Below are positions 11,756-25,800 of a stretch of DNA of 64,000 nt, in pieces; positions within the stretch are counted from its first letter, which is position 1, and each line of letters opens with the position of its first letter. The notes under the pieces were generated by a model that saw only the letters and a program-made list of their open reading frames with translations, did no database searches and was not told the origin of the DNA. The translations under genes and the position numbers were made by a program. Source of the stretch: Erythroxylum novogranatense (lineage: Eukaryota; Streptophyta; Magnoliopsida; Malpighiales; Erythroxylaceae); the NCBI GenBank assembly GCA_029891385.1, contig CM057233.1, positions 10,419,460 to 10,483,459 on the forward strand, read 5' to 3'.

Positions 11756-13484
11756 AGCATTATAGTACCCTACTCTCACAGGACATATACCCAACATCTT
11801 TCTAGATATCCGAATACATACCCCACAAGGATGGTATTCTAGAGCAATCACGACACTAACTTAATCATGGCATCAACATTTAAAAGATAATCATCACACT
11901 ATTTAAAAACCTAAAATCCTCATTTTTCATTTCTTAAACCATATGTACATTGTAGCTTTACAATAACATCCATATATGTACATTATCAAAACTAATTAGA
12001 GTTTACATCTCTGTATACAGGACATGCTACATATATGAGAAATTATACAAAATTTCTATTTGATATCATTTAGTCGTAGTTGGTCGACCTTTGAGTCATT
12101 TCTTCGATCCAAAAGTACAAAACTATACTTCTTTTAGAGTCTCTATGTCACTAGTATCCTCTCTCAATACCTGAAATGTTAACGTTGCAATTTTGGTGAG
12201 TTTTGCGAACTTAGTGAGTTAACCATCTTCGATGGTTCACTCAAATCATATAACACATCAATTCATACAATAACATAATTCACATCATTTCATTTATCAT
12301 CATGTAGCATTATATAACTCTTTTGTTCACAATTTTCACATTTCACTGAACACAATTCAATAATACATTTCAATCATTCAAATATACATGTTAAATGTAT
12401 ATTCAATGCTCGTAAGACACACTTTCATTTATTACTTTGTTGTGACCGAGTGCCTTTTTACTGGCTCATATTCCTTGTGGATACTGGGCTTATATAAGAT
12501 ATTATCCCATATCCCTTAGTGGATACCGAGGACATTAAGAACCGAGCCAGAGGCTCTTATCACATTCTGAGCTTTAAACTATTTTTCGGTAACTACTTTG
12601 GCCACTACAGCCTTTATGTTGTCATGCATTCATGTAATGAAATGCATCACATTTACATTCACATTTATCATCAAACCTTGGTTCGACATTCAACAATAAT
12701 GTTGAGATCACTTATTTCGTCAAATTCACAACAAGGAGCACTTTCAATATATTATTCATGCATCAAACGCCTCAGACATTCAATGTCCGGAATCAACACA
12801 ATCACATTCATAAAATAATTCAATATAGAATTTAAAACAAATAATTAATCAAATGAGACCATCTAGGTTACTCACAGTTTGCTCCAAATAGCTATTGCCT
12901 TGAAGTCTCAGCAATGTCTAGATTTTGTCACTCAATTTGCTCCTTTATATCATACAACCCACATTGTCACACATTATAACATTTCACAATTATATAAGTA
13001 ATCATTTATGCACATATGCATCTATGGATTGTGTACAATGCATGCTCAATGACAATCCCAAGTATATTTCCTTTATTTTTATCTCATGGTCATTCATACT
13101 TCAAAACTCATATATATCTAATTGGATCTTAGGTTTACACCTCAATAATACAAACTTATTCCAAGTTCATCACTCAATAAAACACTACAGTTCATGGCTT
13201 AAAACATTTGATTCTCATAACATCATCAATCAATCATTTATCAACCCTTTCTAATGAATTCAAATGACCATGAAATTTGGTAGAGAGAAAGGACAATGTG
13301 TTCGAATTTTGTGTTCAAATTTCAAGTCAATCGAAAGTCCGGAGAAGAAGTTATGGTCAAAAGAGGGAAGGGTATTAAAAATATAAAAAATCATTACACC
13401 TTCACTGTCATAATCGTGCTTGTGTACGATTGTGCAATCCCTATTGAATCCTCTCTGTCACGATCCTGCTTGTGCACAATCATA

Positions 13485-13556
13485 CAACTCCCTTAAGGTT
13501 TCCTCTCTGTCACAATCAAGCAACTCCCTTAAGGTTTCCTCTTTATCTCAATCGTG
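13485..13556. repeat. 36-bp tandem repeat, two copies, in LTR B
   Basis: 13485-13520 and 13521-13556 share CAACTCCCTTAAGGTTTCCT and then diverge. They lie in a cluster of related CTTGTGCACAATC-like motifs (about 13415-13570). Confidence 0.85.
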
Positions 13557-15102
13557 CTTATGTGTGATCGTGCACTACATAATGTTCAATATTCAAGCTT
13601 CATTCAGCTACTCTCCAAAACATATTTTCAAATCAATTTTCATTGCCATTTTGACAAGGAAAATGAACAATTTAGGCAAAACATTCTTCTAAAAAATTAT
13701 TCCTATATGTCTTAACTTTCTAACGACACCAAGTTCATACAATTTGGTTCAGTATTCGACAAATTATACACAAAATACTACCAACTGTTCTTAAATTGCA
13801 ACAACACCCAGTACTCAACTTTAAATCAAAATTTGAAACTGTTAGAGATAGAATTCAAATTCGATTTCTTCAAGAAAATTGTAGCCATATGTCTCTAATT
13901 TAACAAAAATTAATAATAATCACATTGTAATGTCTACAGCTCAAGATATGGCTAAAATAAAGATGCATATTCAGTGGAAGTACTACATCTACCTATTCAG
14001 GTCATTTCTTTTGCTTAGTCTATCATTTCTAGCTTATGTCTTCACTATCTCCTATCCATTCCTACTTCCATTTCAACTCAATTTCAATCACAAACAAATC
14101 ATATTATATGTTCGATCAAAACACCAAAAACATAACATTACATACATATATATATTCATCACTAAATTTCTGCACCTTTTTCTTACATCATTATCAATGG
14201 TCTTTCCATTTCAAACTCATCTCTACGACATCTCATGAAATATTAACCATCATAAACACAAAAACAAGACACCAATATTCTCATTCTTTATCCACGATGC
14301 ACATCTATAATTACCACTATTCTCATGATCATTTAATATCAATTAATTACCATATTTGTTGCATATTCTGACTACTCAAGAGAATTAACATGTTACTTAC
14401 TTGCTAAAACTCCAAGTTCTTTAAAACACCAAGAAGTCCTAACTTCTCATATAACCCTCGTACATCATCATAGAGGTTGGGAGGTTTAGGTTTTCTTGTG
14501 GCAAATTAAAAAGATAACAAGGTGAGAGTAGCAAGTGAAAGAAAATATGAGGATAAGGTTTAACGTTGATGGAGGTGGTAATTGTCGTAGAAGTGAAGAA
14601 GCTTGAAGAAGATGAAGAAAGTCACAAAGAGAAAAAGAAAGTAAGAAGCAAAACAATTAATGGTCTTCCAAGTTTAATCGTGGGATAAAGACATGGCTTG
14701 GCAAGTGACAAGTGTCACTTGCCATATGTCCAATTTCTATGGGTTTAAACTAGGTTTTCTTATTTAACTAATCCAATCAACTCCAATTTCTATTCTAATT
14801 GTCTCCCAATTTTCAATGACATGTGTCATTCAATCCTAATGTCATTTCAAAAAATTTCCACAATCATTTGACTCTTATATCTCTACCATTTATCAATTTT
14901 CTTGTCACTGGGCATTTTTCTAGTCCAAAAATATCCAAAATTTTAGAAATTTTCTAAATTTTATCAAAATTCTAGATCAACAATTATACTCTCCAAATCA
15001 ATTTTCAATACATATAATCCACAACTCTCAATATAATCACATGTATAAATCAATTATAACCAGAAAATGTCAATGAATGCATGTACAATCATTTTAATGT
15101 GC

Positions 15103-15276
15103 AAAAATCAGTATTCACATATGTGTGTATGTTATATTATGCATGAGCATAAAATGCGCTTTCTAACTTCTCAATAATATCTCATGTGAAAAAATTAGTA
15201 TTCACATGTGTGTGTATGTTATATTATACATGAGCATAAAATGCACTTTCTAACTTCTCAATAATCTCTCATGTCT
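15103..15276. repeat. 87-bp tandem repeat, two copies, near the LTR B start
   Basis: The unit starting near 15103 is repeated from 15190. It includes GTATTCACAT, TGTGTATGTTATATTAT and CTTTCTAACTTCTCAATAAT. The copies differ at only a few positions, mostly C/T or G/A. Confidence 0.88.
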
Positions 15277-15339
15277 ACTATTCTAGGGTTCTAACCCTTA
15301 ACATAGGATAATGGGATGTTATATGCATAACAAAAGGTC

Positions 15340-15620
15340 AATCTATTAAGGTTTAGGGGAATTTGAAACTTAGATTCCAAATTTTGATATCAATAGTTTT
15401 CTAAGTAATTTCCATTGTCACTATGTTCAATATCGTTACCTATTTATTTTACTTGCTTTAGTTTTATTTTATTTTATTAAAAATCAAAATCAATCCGTAG
15501 GCTAGATAATAGGAAAAAGTTAATTACTAGTAATCATTGTCTACATAGGATCAACCCGTACTTGCTGGTACTAACTACAGCTACGTTGTGAATTTGCGAT
15601 TATTACAATATTGAGTAATT
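15340..15620 (+). mobile_element. Athila-type LTR fragment
   Basis: This stretch matches the reverse complement of about 38300-38600, which sits beside the Athila-type primer site in the right block. Shared landmarks are the TTTAGGGG run, CCGTAGGCTAGATAATAG and AGGATCAACCCGTA. It is therefore the 3' part of an LTR on the plus strand with no adjoining gag-pol here. Similarity fades after about 15620. Confidence 0.72.
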
Positions 15621-16690
15621 CACAATAAGTCAATTAGGTCATAATTACGATTGGTAAACAACAAAAAAATATTGATTTATTTATTTGAAAAAAATGGTCG
15701 CAACAACATCTACTTAAGGCAATGGATTTGAAGACATTAATTAATCAAGAGACTAATATAATAGAAGAATGCTTTGATTCCTTACGTGATTTGGGTGTCA
15801 AGAGTGTGCACTGTGGAAAAGTAGTAAAAACTTCACGTGATTCTCCATTTTATAGGAATAATTTTATGAAGATGGTAGATACGAGGAATAAAATGGACTG
15901 GATTGTATTTTCATGTTATTGGATATTAGTCTTCATAGTATAGGTAGTTTTATATTAGGAACTACTTTATGGTTTGATCAGTTTAATTGTATGTTTTTAT
16001 GAATATTTGATATGAACCTTTTGACTAGATATTTGATATGATCTTAATAAATTTATGTTAACTGTCCCAATGTTTCATAAATTTTAAAATTATATTTATT
16101 CATATTTATTAATCAATTAATGTAGGAATTATCCGCTACAAGTTTGACTATAAACTTAAGTAGGAATAACAACATACGTACACATACAACGGATACAAAT
16201 GTTGGGTAGGAATCTAACTATTGCTATGACAACCCATGGATCATATCAAAACGATGTATTGTCGATATTTGTGAACGAAGAATTTGGTTGGATTAATTGG
16301 AACATCACTGCCAATGCCTCATTACACAATGTTTGATGGCGTACGACTCCAACCAAGTAGTAACCGTTGCCCTTTGATGATTAGCAAATCTTGCCAGGAG
16401 AGACATCCAAGCATGGTATTTAATGCTCGTATAATGTCAATACTCATGACTAGTTGTTAAAATCTTTTAGCTACCATTTCCTTAAAATCCTAATCCGGAT
16501 ATGTTAATTGAACCATCATCGAATTAACTAAAAGAACTTACTAGCGATCGTGAAAGAATCAATTTTGGTCCTTCACATTAAAATCAAAGAGGTCTGAACT
16601 CATAAATTATTAATTCATAAAATTTGTTAAACCATAAGTACATAGGTAATCGTATAAAAGTTACATAAGCTCGTTCCTGCAACAAAAATC
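15621..16690. other. unassigned stretch downstream of the SUA-like gene
   Basis: A 73-codon ATG frame at 15722-15943 (plus) resembles no family I recognise and has no splice or promoter support. The rest is AT-rich with no assignable gene. The 3'UTR of the SUA-like gene probably ends near 16690-16740, but no clear poly(A) signal was fixed. Confidence 0.5.
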
Positions 16691-16842
16691 GTAAAACACA
16701 AGATAAAAAAGGTCATTACTTGCCTCAGCATGTGTCCAGGCAAAAAGACAACTTCCATTCTCACCTTCTACGCCCAAATCTCCAATTTTTTCTGCTTCTA
16801 GCCCAAGAAGGATCATGCACCTCGTTTCCATAAACCACATAT

Positions 16843-19800
16843 CTATGATGTCTCAGACATTTCCCGGAACCTTGCAAGGGCCTTTTTATGAAGAAGTGTT
16901 CTGTAACTGTCCCCGGCCTGCACCTCAAGGCTAGGATCCACCTTCTTCTGCTGACTCCCAAGTCCTGCTCTACGTTCCATGCCTTGTGCTTGGACAGGTT
17001 GAATCATTCCACTTCCGTCCTTCCCCAATCCCTGCATATTGTTCCAAGTACCAATAAGCGGGAAGACAATCCAGAAAGTTTAATGTTAGAGTCTAGCTTG
17101 ACCACTGCTTGTTGGAGAATCATTCCACTGAGAAACCATTAACTACGCTCTTTTTATAGATATGGTATATAAACCAGTAAATACGAATACACAAGTAACA
17201 AAGGTATGTTCACCAGTAAATAGCTAAAAGGATGCTATGTCTCTACTAATTGGAAGAGCAGAAAGCATACAGTAACTAGAACAGTAGAATGTATGTAGAA
17301 GAAGGAAAACATACCAAGCCTTCCTGCCACCCCATATTGCGAAGCATTCGATTGCCCACATTACTTTCATCAATTGCCTTATCTGCTGTAATCACCTCAT
17401 AACTCTGAGCACCCATGTTAGCATCTCCACCACCACGGCCTCCACCAACACCAGGAGGGAAGGGCATTGAATCCAAGGAAGTTTTTTTGAATGCCGAATC
17501 CCGACCTTCATAGTTTACAAATCATAAACAGACAATTTCAAGCAAGTTAATAGAAATCAGGGAATAAACAACCAAGTGACCATCAATTCAGATAACCAAA
17601 AAAACTGCAAGTTCATGATCTGATGATTCATTGGCCAACCAAATGCCATAAGCAACGAATCATTGCTAATATATCTAAAATGTAAGACTGTATAGAAAAT
17701 AAATAAAGGTTTATTTACAAACCAATAGCTAACAAACTTACCTGAATCCCCAAACCCACTATCAAGCAGATCATCTCCAAAAGAGGATGATGAACCATAC
17801 AAGCTCCTCCTTTCAGCTGCACGATCCCTGTAGGTATTCTGAGTTTGTTCCTTTTGAGTAGAAGATTGTGGCATTTCAGAAAACCTCCTCTTGCTAGTCC
17901 CAGTAGCCATAGGAGGTGCGTAAGAGCCCAATGCAGATGCATCTGTCCTGAAGGGAGTTGCAACATTTGATACATCTGCATGTGGTACAGAAGAAGAGGT
18001 AGGAACTCCACTAGATGACCCTGAATATTCAGTATCAGATTTCATCACACCTCGCCCAGAGCCCCTTATAACCCCCATCAAAGCTCCACCAGAGCTGTTA
18101 CCCACAGGTCTAGACTTTACAGCAGATTCCAACCCAACAGTCTCAGAAAAAGAGTAGGCCATGCCAACTCCCAAACTGGAGACAGGATTTTCCTTGGTGG
18201 TCACTGCATCAGCTTTCAACTTGCCTTTGGAAGCATGTCCAACTGGAAAAGGTCTATCATCAACAGAAACAGTTGGCTGATTGTCGTCAAGGGCCACACG
18301 AGTTGCTTGCCCTTCATGACTCCTCTGCTTCCACATGGTCAGTACATTGTTCATCTTCTTCTTATTGGCCAAAATACTGCTTTTGGAGGCAAGTTTTATT
18401 TCCTTTGCCTTCTCCTTCCCCTTTTTCTCGGCAGCTAACGCTGCTGTTGCAGCAGCTTGGACTGCATCAGGTAAGGATGCAGCCTTCTCCACTGAAGTAA
18501 TGGTAGCAGCCGGTGCAGATATTACTACCTTTCGGTCATTAGGACCATCTGATGGCTTGGACTGCTCAGATTGTTTGCCAGATGCTTTTTCTTCATTCTG
18601 ATCTATACAAGGGATGTACTGCTGAGTGTGGTTATCAAATGTATACCAAATACCGCTGTTACCATCATAATAAAGACCTGAACATGTAAGGGCAATAAAT
18701 CAAATTTTGAATAAAAGGTACTATCAGACTTGGACAAACCACATCATAGTACATGTCACAGTTGCAGTTTTCAATTTCCCAGATAAAGGACCACAAGTAA
18801 CAATAATGCAGAATTCAGAATTCAGAAGTTCTATAACAAAGAGACAGTTCAAATTTGGGGTTCAAATCAATTTGCCAAACTGCAGAACCATGAAACTTAA
18901 ACCAAATGCATCCACACTACCAAGCCATCAATGCATGCCTCTCCCCGCCTGCAACAACTATCAGCTTTCATAACAGTTTTACATCTCCAAAGCACAGAAA
19001 ATTGGAAAATCAAAATAATGATATGAGTCATTCAGTAATTAGCATCCAAGCCGACTGTACCCAGACAACTTACTTGTGGAGATGGTAAGGTGATGAAAAG
19101 ATTCAATATCAATATGTATGAGAAATCTGTAACCAACATACATGGATACTACTATAGCTAATTCATATCATACTTGTACTCACACCTGTACCGGATATAT
19201 GCAATAGTTGACCCATTCATTATACATGTCCAGACTATCTTGTTTGCAAGCCATGGTGTTGTAAAATTAAAGTTCATGCAGGTCAAAGTAATGCAAATAT
19301 TGTTGCTTCTTCTGGCAAAGAGTCCGAGTGTCGGTTGATGATTTATGATCATTTTTTTCTAGTGGAGTTTCAGTTTAGTGACTTTCATTATCCAAATACA
19401 AATCTCAATTATTGATATAAACTTCATAAATATGATACAGTTCAATATTTTAAGTTTTTGGTTCTATGCAATACATGTTCAATAACAGTGGAATCATTTC
19501 AATCTTTTTTTTTTTTTTGTAAAGTGGAATCATTTCAATCTTTATAGACCATTTGTAGAACTTACGCTATGCTATTTGTACCTTCTTGGAAAAATATGCC
19601 AACTTCATGTGTAACTGATTATCTGATGGACACGAAAATCAGTTTAGATACAATCATAGTGACACTCCAATACCTGATTGGATATGAGTACAGGAAAGGT
19701 TTTTTTTTAAGGTGACCAATACCTAATCCAGAACCAACTCATTACCATCCTAACCCCAACTGTTGAAACAATACTTATGTTTTGGACTCCTTAGCAAGTG

Positions 19801-22800
19801 TTCCTACCACGGCTGTTTCATCACTTGCTCTTGACTGCAAATTTTCAATCGTTACAAGCTCACGTTTCTAATGCAAGGAAACCCCAAACAAAGATATAGT
19901 ACATTGGAGAATCGTAACTTTCCAAGAAACATATTTGAGATAGTATCTTATAGATTGCACTGTAGAAGTCAAAGCTGTCATATCAATACATTGAACATTT
20001 CAATTCATTGGCTACATCAATCAAAGCAAATCCCAACGATTCATCTTATTAACATGACACTGTAACAAAGAATAAGATTATCAAGATTTAGCAATTATTT
20101 CCGAAATCAAATTCTACTCTTGAATCTGTAAACACATTTCATTGAGGGATTTTCTTAGACAAATTACCAGTGTAACCATAAGGTTATTACTTAGCTGTGG
20201 ATTCTTTCTTAGGCATCCTCCACACAAACTAGTATCTGAAAATTTGGATGATCTATTGAAATATACTCGGATTCTTTCTGGATTTTATGTGATTCTTCCT
20301 TGGTGCTTGTTAGGATCTGGCACATGAGAATCACATTCCCAGAAAGGAAATGGAAAGCAAGTGAGAGTTGCAATATGGCTTTTGCATTTAGCAAGACTTC
20401 TCCATGAGACAAGGGGATATCTTCAGTTACAACATAGCAATGTTTCACAAATCACTGAACTGATGCACTTGAGTTACTGTGCAAATAAAATAAGCATATA
20501 CTAGACGAGGTACCTGTGTTTCCATCATAGTAAAACCCTGAAGCAGCATCATAATAGTAACCAGATGCTTCATCCCAGACAAAGCCAGATTGCTTGGAAG
20601 AACCATCATTTTGAACTGAAGCAGTTTGTTCATGCCCTTTGGTAGATTGTTTGTCATCTGGATTATATTCCTTTGGTGCCCATCCATATGCATCATACTG
20701 AAAAAAAAAAAAGAAAGAAGAAGAAAATAAAATTGTGCATAATGTAAATAGAAAACCCAAAAAGGAGCCAGTAAGCAAGTGATATCAATAGGAATAGTAA
20801 CTATATTATCGCATGTCAGTAGGTGAATGTCTTCATTGGGATAAAAGAATCAAAATTTGAAAAAGGAACACTAAAAAGCATATCAAGATCATTGACTTAT
20901 GAGCATCATCAGTAATTTTTAAAAGATTCTTCTGACCTAACCCAGGAGTTTACATCAATCCATATATTCTGTTAGAATAGTTTATCTTCCTCAATCAGCA
21001 TGGAAGTTAAAGGAGCTTCCAGTGAGTTTTTATGCAAAACAAACTTTTGTTTGTTGTTCATAGCAGGATGTACAACAATTTGGCAAGAATCAATGGTTCT
21101 TGTTGGTATCTCCAAAAGCCAGTTGAAGTGCTTTTCCTGGAAAATTGTTAAGAGGACCTCTTAACATACTTTGCACCAGATCCTACTGGTGTGGAAAAAA
21201 AGTTGCCATCTTCTGACAAGGAATCAAAATATCTTTCTTAAGCAATTTTATACAGTCATCTCTAATATCTAGTTTTTCTTTCCCCTATTAATCTTTTGTT
21301 TTACATTAATGAGATCTCTTCCATCACTTCAATCTGGATAATCACAACAAATTCATACGACCAAAAAATATTGTTGATACTATGGATGTCTGTTAGCTTA
21401 GGCTCATAAAACTGGAAACACTCTAATTCTATTTTCTCATATTGTTCCTTACATTTGCATGTTGTGAACGGAAATAGGCTGCCCATATCAGTGATTTTTC
21501 ACTAGTTCTGTCCAAATATAGAAATATAAACCTGAACCTCCCAAATAATTTCTTGAATACCTGTTGTGCAAATGCTGCAGCCTCAATAGCAGCAGCTGCT
21601 AGACTGCTTGACTGTGAAGGTCCTGATGCCCCAGATCCCGGACCGAGAATGCTCTTTGCATATGCCACTCTCAAGATCTGTCCATTTCTTTCGAGTGTTG
21701 TTCCATTAGTTGCTTCCAAAGCTTTAGTAGCATCTTCAACCTATGGGATCACAGAAATGTATATCATACTGCTTATGAAATAATTCCCAGTATCCACTGA
21801 GAAAGAACATAGAATGACAGGATGCATCAGAAAACAGGACTATATGAATGCTCTAGGTTTTAAAATACTGCTTATGTCCCAACAAATGCTCAAAATGAAG
21901 TTTGGAATCCAAGTGAGATGGGTGAAACATTAGCAAAACCAAATAATCAATAGAGAAGAGGATATTGAAGGAACAACAAACAAAATTATTGAATTGTAGG
22001 AGTAAAAGACCAAATATATTGAATACAAGCTAGAGTTAAGAAGAGCTAAAGAAGGGTGCTTCTTAGTAGAAATTAAAAGTCCCCAGACCACAGTAATAAG
22101 TGCAATAATATTTAAAGGTAGACATTCCAATTAGTTTGAAGCTCATGCTAGCCATTGTAACTGAACAGAAATTGCAAAGAATCAAGTAGGATAATAGAAG
22201 CAAAACATTCATTAAGTAAACAAATGTTATCCAGCATCATCTCCTCAAGATGGGAAGAACTCAACTGCAAAGGAAGAGAGTTTGACAACCTATGGAATAT
22301 ATATGTCCAAAGGAGTTCAAGCCAAGCATTTATAAATTAAGTAATTGCATTTCACCAGATTCTGCCACAACAGTCAATCCTCCTCAAGTTGTTTGTTTGA
22401 AATTCAAAAACATTGAATAACATTTAGCCTTCGAAAATTAGCAAACTTGATCTGAGACTACAGCCACTTTCAAATTATCAAAAGCATACAAGCAAGTAAA
22501 AAGAAATTCTGGAGGATCTGCTATGACATTTAATCAAACTGTTCTATGATTTTATTCTTTTTCATAGGTAGCCAAGCTAGCAAAGCAGGGCCCTGCAAAC
22601 ATCTATTTAATTTCTAAACTGGCTAGTTAATGCAGATAAGAGTTCAACTTTCAAGCCTAGTTTTCCACCCAAAAATAGTTCAGTTTAAAAATTTGCAGGC
22701 TAGCTAGTTTATGCAGAACAGTGGTAAAATAGGAACATATTCCTCTATGTTTTGCAAAAACACTCGAGTGTAAGAATTATTAAATTGAGAATCACAATAG

Positions 22801-25800
22801 AAATGAACATAAAGGCTACACAGTTGAACAAATTCAATCAACAGTGACAAAATAACATACCGAGTGGAAATGTACAAATGCAAATCCCCTTGAAACATGA
22901 GTGAACTTGTCTCTAACAAGGCGCAGATCCTGTAAAAATTGAAACAAAAGGTTTCACCAGAAAGTCAGGAAGAAAAAAGCATGTATCATCAATGAACTAA
23001 ATAACTAAAGTCAGAATTTCCTCACCTTGATGGGAGCATGCTTGGAAAATTCATAGCGAAGCATCTCCTCGTCAGCATTTTCATCCAATCCACGAACAAC
23101 TAGCACATGAGTGGGTCCTGATTACAAAGAAAATTAACATATTCTTACATAGACAACACATCAAACATGTTAGGAGGAAGTAAGAACTTAAACCAACCCG
23201 ATTCAAACCCTTTCCTTCCTAAGGGCATTGGATTTGACAAAGCTATATCTGCTGATGGTGCATCATCAGTTCGAGGCTCATTACACTGCAATAATAGATA
23301 AAAAAGGGTTATCAGTTGATTTAATGTTATATATCCAAAATCCTTTCCAACTTCTAAGCGTCCTTGGAAAATGATATTTTTGGTTTTTACACAAGGCTCA
23401 ACATAAGTACCCTACAATTATTTGAGGATCTGTTTTGTACTACTTCTGAATTTACTGTGCTTATTTCTTGTTAATTATCTCTTTGACAGAGTTGCTGCTG
23501 TCTTTTCTCTTTAAGTTTCCACCGGTTTTCAAAACTGATAAAAGCAACTTTCAAAAGTTCTCAAATCACATCTAATTTTCTCATTACCAGCAATTTCAAG
23601 CATTATTCTTTACCAGCACTAAATGATGATCATATGACATGAGAATGTTAATATAGGTTGTGTCCTGACAACAATTTTTGGACAACCAACCAGAAAGATT
23701 ATCAACTAAAATACTGGACGCTAATTAGAAAACCTCTTGGACTATGAACTGAAAGTTTATAATTCAATTTAAAGTGCTGATTACTACAACCAACATGTTT
23801 CCCAGAAAACAAGAAATAAATCATGATCAGAAATAAAAAGTTCACATAATTGCTGACTTGTAACTCAACCTCCTAGTACGCATCAAGAACAAGGAGGAAA
23901 GACAAACCTGAAAACAGGATGTTCGCCTCGCAAAATTGACACAACCACATATGATACACATCCAATCACATGGCACTGCATGGTTTCTATGGTTGACATG
24001 ACCAGATCTTATAGCATTGTCTCTACCAGAAGGTCCACTTGACCCTGCAGTTGGCTTACTACTGAAAGACAACATAATAGCATCGATTACAGTTGCGTAA
24101 ATTATGCGGCCATGTCACTAAGCTAGTAAAAAATGCCATACTTACGCCGAATTACATCAGAATATTATTATGTGAAAAAAGGATAAGAAATGTTTTAAAA
24201 GTGACAAAAAAAGGTGAAATCTACACAAAGAGACTGTCCAAATAAAAGCAACACATAAATTTCAGGCCACAAAACCATAGTTGATAAACTTATAAAGTTT
24301 TTCTTGCTTATAAAAATTTGTAGCTAGTTAGGTGTTTCTACTTGAGAAGGAACCGTTGCTCTTATACTTACAAGCATGTTATTAATGAACAATAAATCAC
24401 ATTACAGTTCAATCCTTATCTTTTCATTTAATGATTTTCTTATTATGTTAGCCCGTCAAAGGGGATTTTTTTTAATTCAAACAAAGTGTTCATGTTCTTA
24501 ATGTATTAGCATAGTAAGTACAAGATACAAAACTCAGTATCCATAAGACCTACACAATTTAGGACTGGATTTTTTCTCAGCTCCCCAGGAACTTCATGGT
24601 TCTCAACAATGAGTACTGTTCTGTTTCCTTAGAATGATTCCTAAATGAACTATTTTGCTGCTAGTATTTCACTAAAGCGACTTATAATAGTAGGTAGTTA
24701 CAGATATTATGAGCATGATTATTGATTCCACCATTTAGAATAGTATTTCATTCTTAATTCAATGATGTTTTTTAATTAATTTTAAAACCTAATATTTTAA
24801 CTTCTTAGACTTTAACAAACTCAATTCCTTAAATAATCAACCCTGACTTCAACTCCTGTCCTACATTAGAAATTTAAAATATTATCGCAATGGCTTCACC
24901 ATGATGATACCTATACTCAAAGAAAAGCTTCCTTCCATCCACAACAAGACCATCATCTCCAATCCTATCCATCATTGCACATGCAGCATCCTGCTCAAAA
25001 GAACACAGCCTTGAGGAACAATTGTCAAAAAAGAACAAGAAAACAAAACACTGCACACTTCAGGGTTATGTGCAATACATACCACAGAAGGAAAATCAAT
25101 AAACGCAAAGCCTCGAGAGATCCCAGAATTACGTTCTTTAATCACACGAACATGACGAAGTGGTCCCCATTCAGCCTAATTGCAAAAGAAAGGTAAGCTG
25201 GTATCATAGAAATCACAGGAGATACATTAAAATATTTCAAATGAACCAGGTACAATAAGACATTACAAGTATTTGATACAAATCTTCTTCAGTTGTCTTT
25301 TGTGAAAGACCCTTCACTACAACAGTTGCAGAGGGGGCCTGCAAAAAGGGACAAGTTCCTAGACAAAGCCTTCTAACATAGAAAACATATCATCTAAATT
25401 ACCCAAAAATGGCATATGAGGCATACCACAGAATAATTCCCACGTAAACGCCTCTCATCATGATCCCTACGCTTCTCAGATCTGTCCAGTTGACTATCAT
25501 CATAGCTATCTTCTCGTTGACTTCGACTATGACTTCGACTATGACTTCGACCTCGAGGGGACCTTGACCTCAACCGATCATCATGTCCACGGGATTGAGA
25601 TCGTTCGCGTCTTCTTTGAGGACTTTGATCCCTTTCCCTACTCAAACCTCGCTTATCACGCTCTCGATCTCGAGATCCATGCCTTTTCCAATTACCATCT
25701 CTTCTACTGCCTCTATCATGATCAGAATCATAACTATACCTACTATATTCATAATCCCTTTCACGACTATCCTCTCTATTTTGATAGGAGACCCGACGTT

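Larger units (their letters stand above)
9032..15323 (-). mobile_element. Ty3/gypsy element B, 5' portion (interrupted by A)
   Basis: Read on the minus strand this gives an LTR (15323 down to 11761), a primer site, gag, protease and reverse transcriptase. The sequence then stops at 9031/9032, where element A is inserted. The rest of B should lie to the left of the window. The coding frames are heavily decayed, so B is older than A. Its LTR is of the same family as the solo LTR at 50540-53943. Confidence 0.88.
11761..15323 (-). repeat. 5' LTR of element B (3,563 bp)
   Basis: The boundaries come from the primer site at one end and from alignment with the TSD-bounded solo LTR (50540-53943) at the other. 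On the minus strand it starts TATAACATCCC and ends GGTACTATA. Both ends look like TG...CA termini changed to TA by transitions. The solo LTR end reads GGGGTGTTACA in the same place. It holds internal tandem repeats at 13485-13556 and 15103-15276. Open frames inside it (for example 12519-14371) match no recognised protein. Confidence 0.8.

Noticed and set aside
12519..14371. Plus-strand ORFs inside LTR B
   Set aside because: Low-complexity AT-rich LTR sequence with no domains; not matched by an equivalent frame in the solo LTR.
13485..15276. CRISPR-like direct repeats
   Set aside because: Only two adjacent copies per repeat without spacers, in a plant LTR; ordinary tandem duplications.
15722..15943. 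73-codon ORF
   Set aside because: No recognisable domain or splice context; kept only as unassigned sequence.
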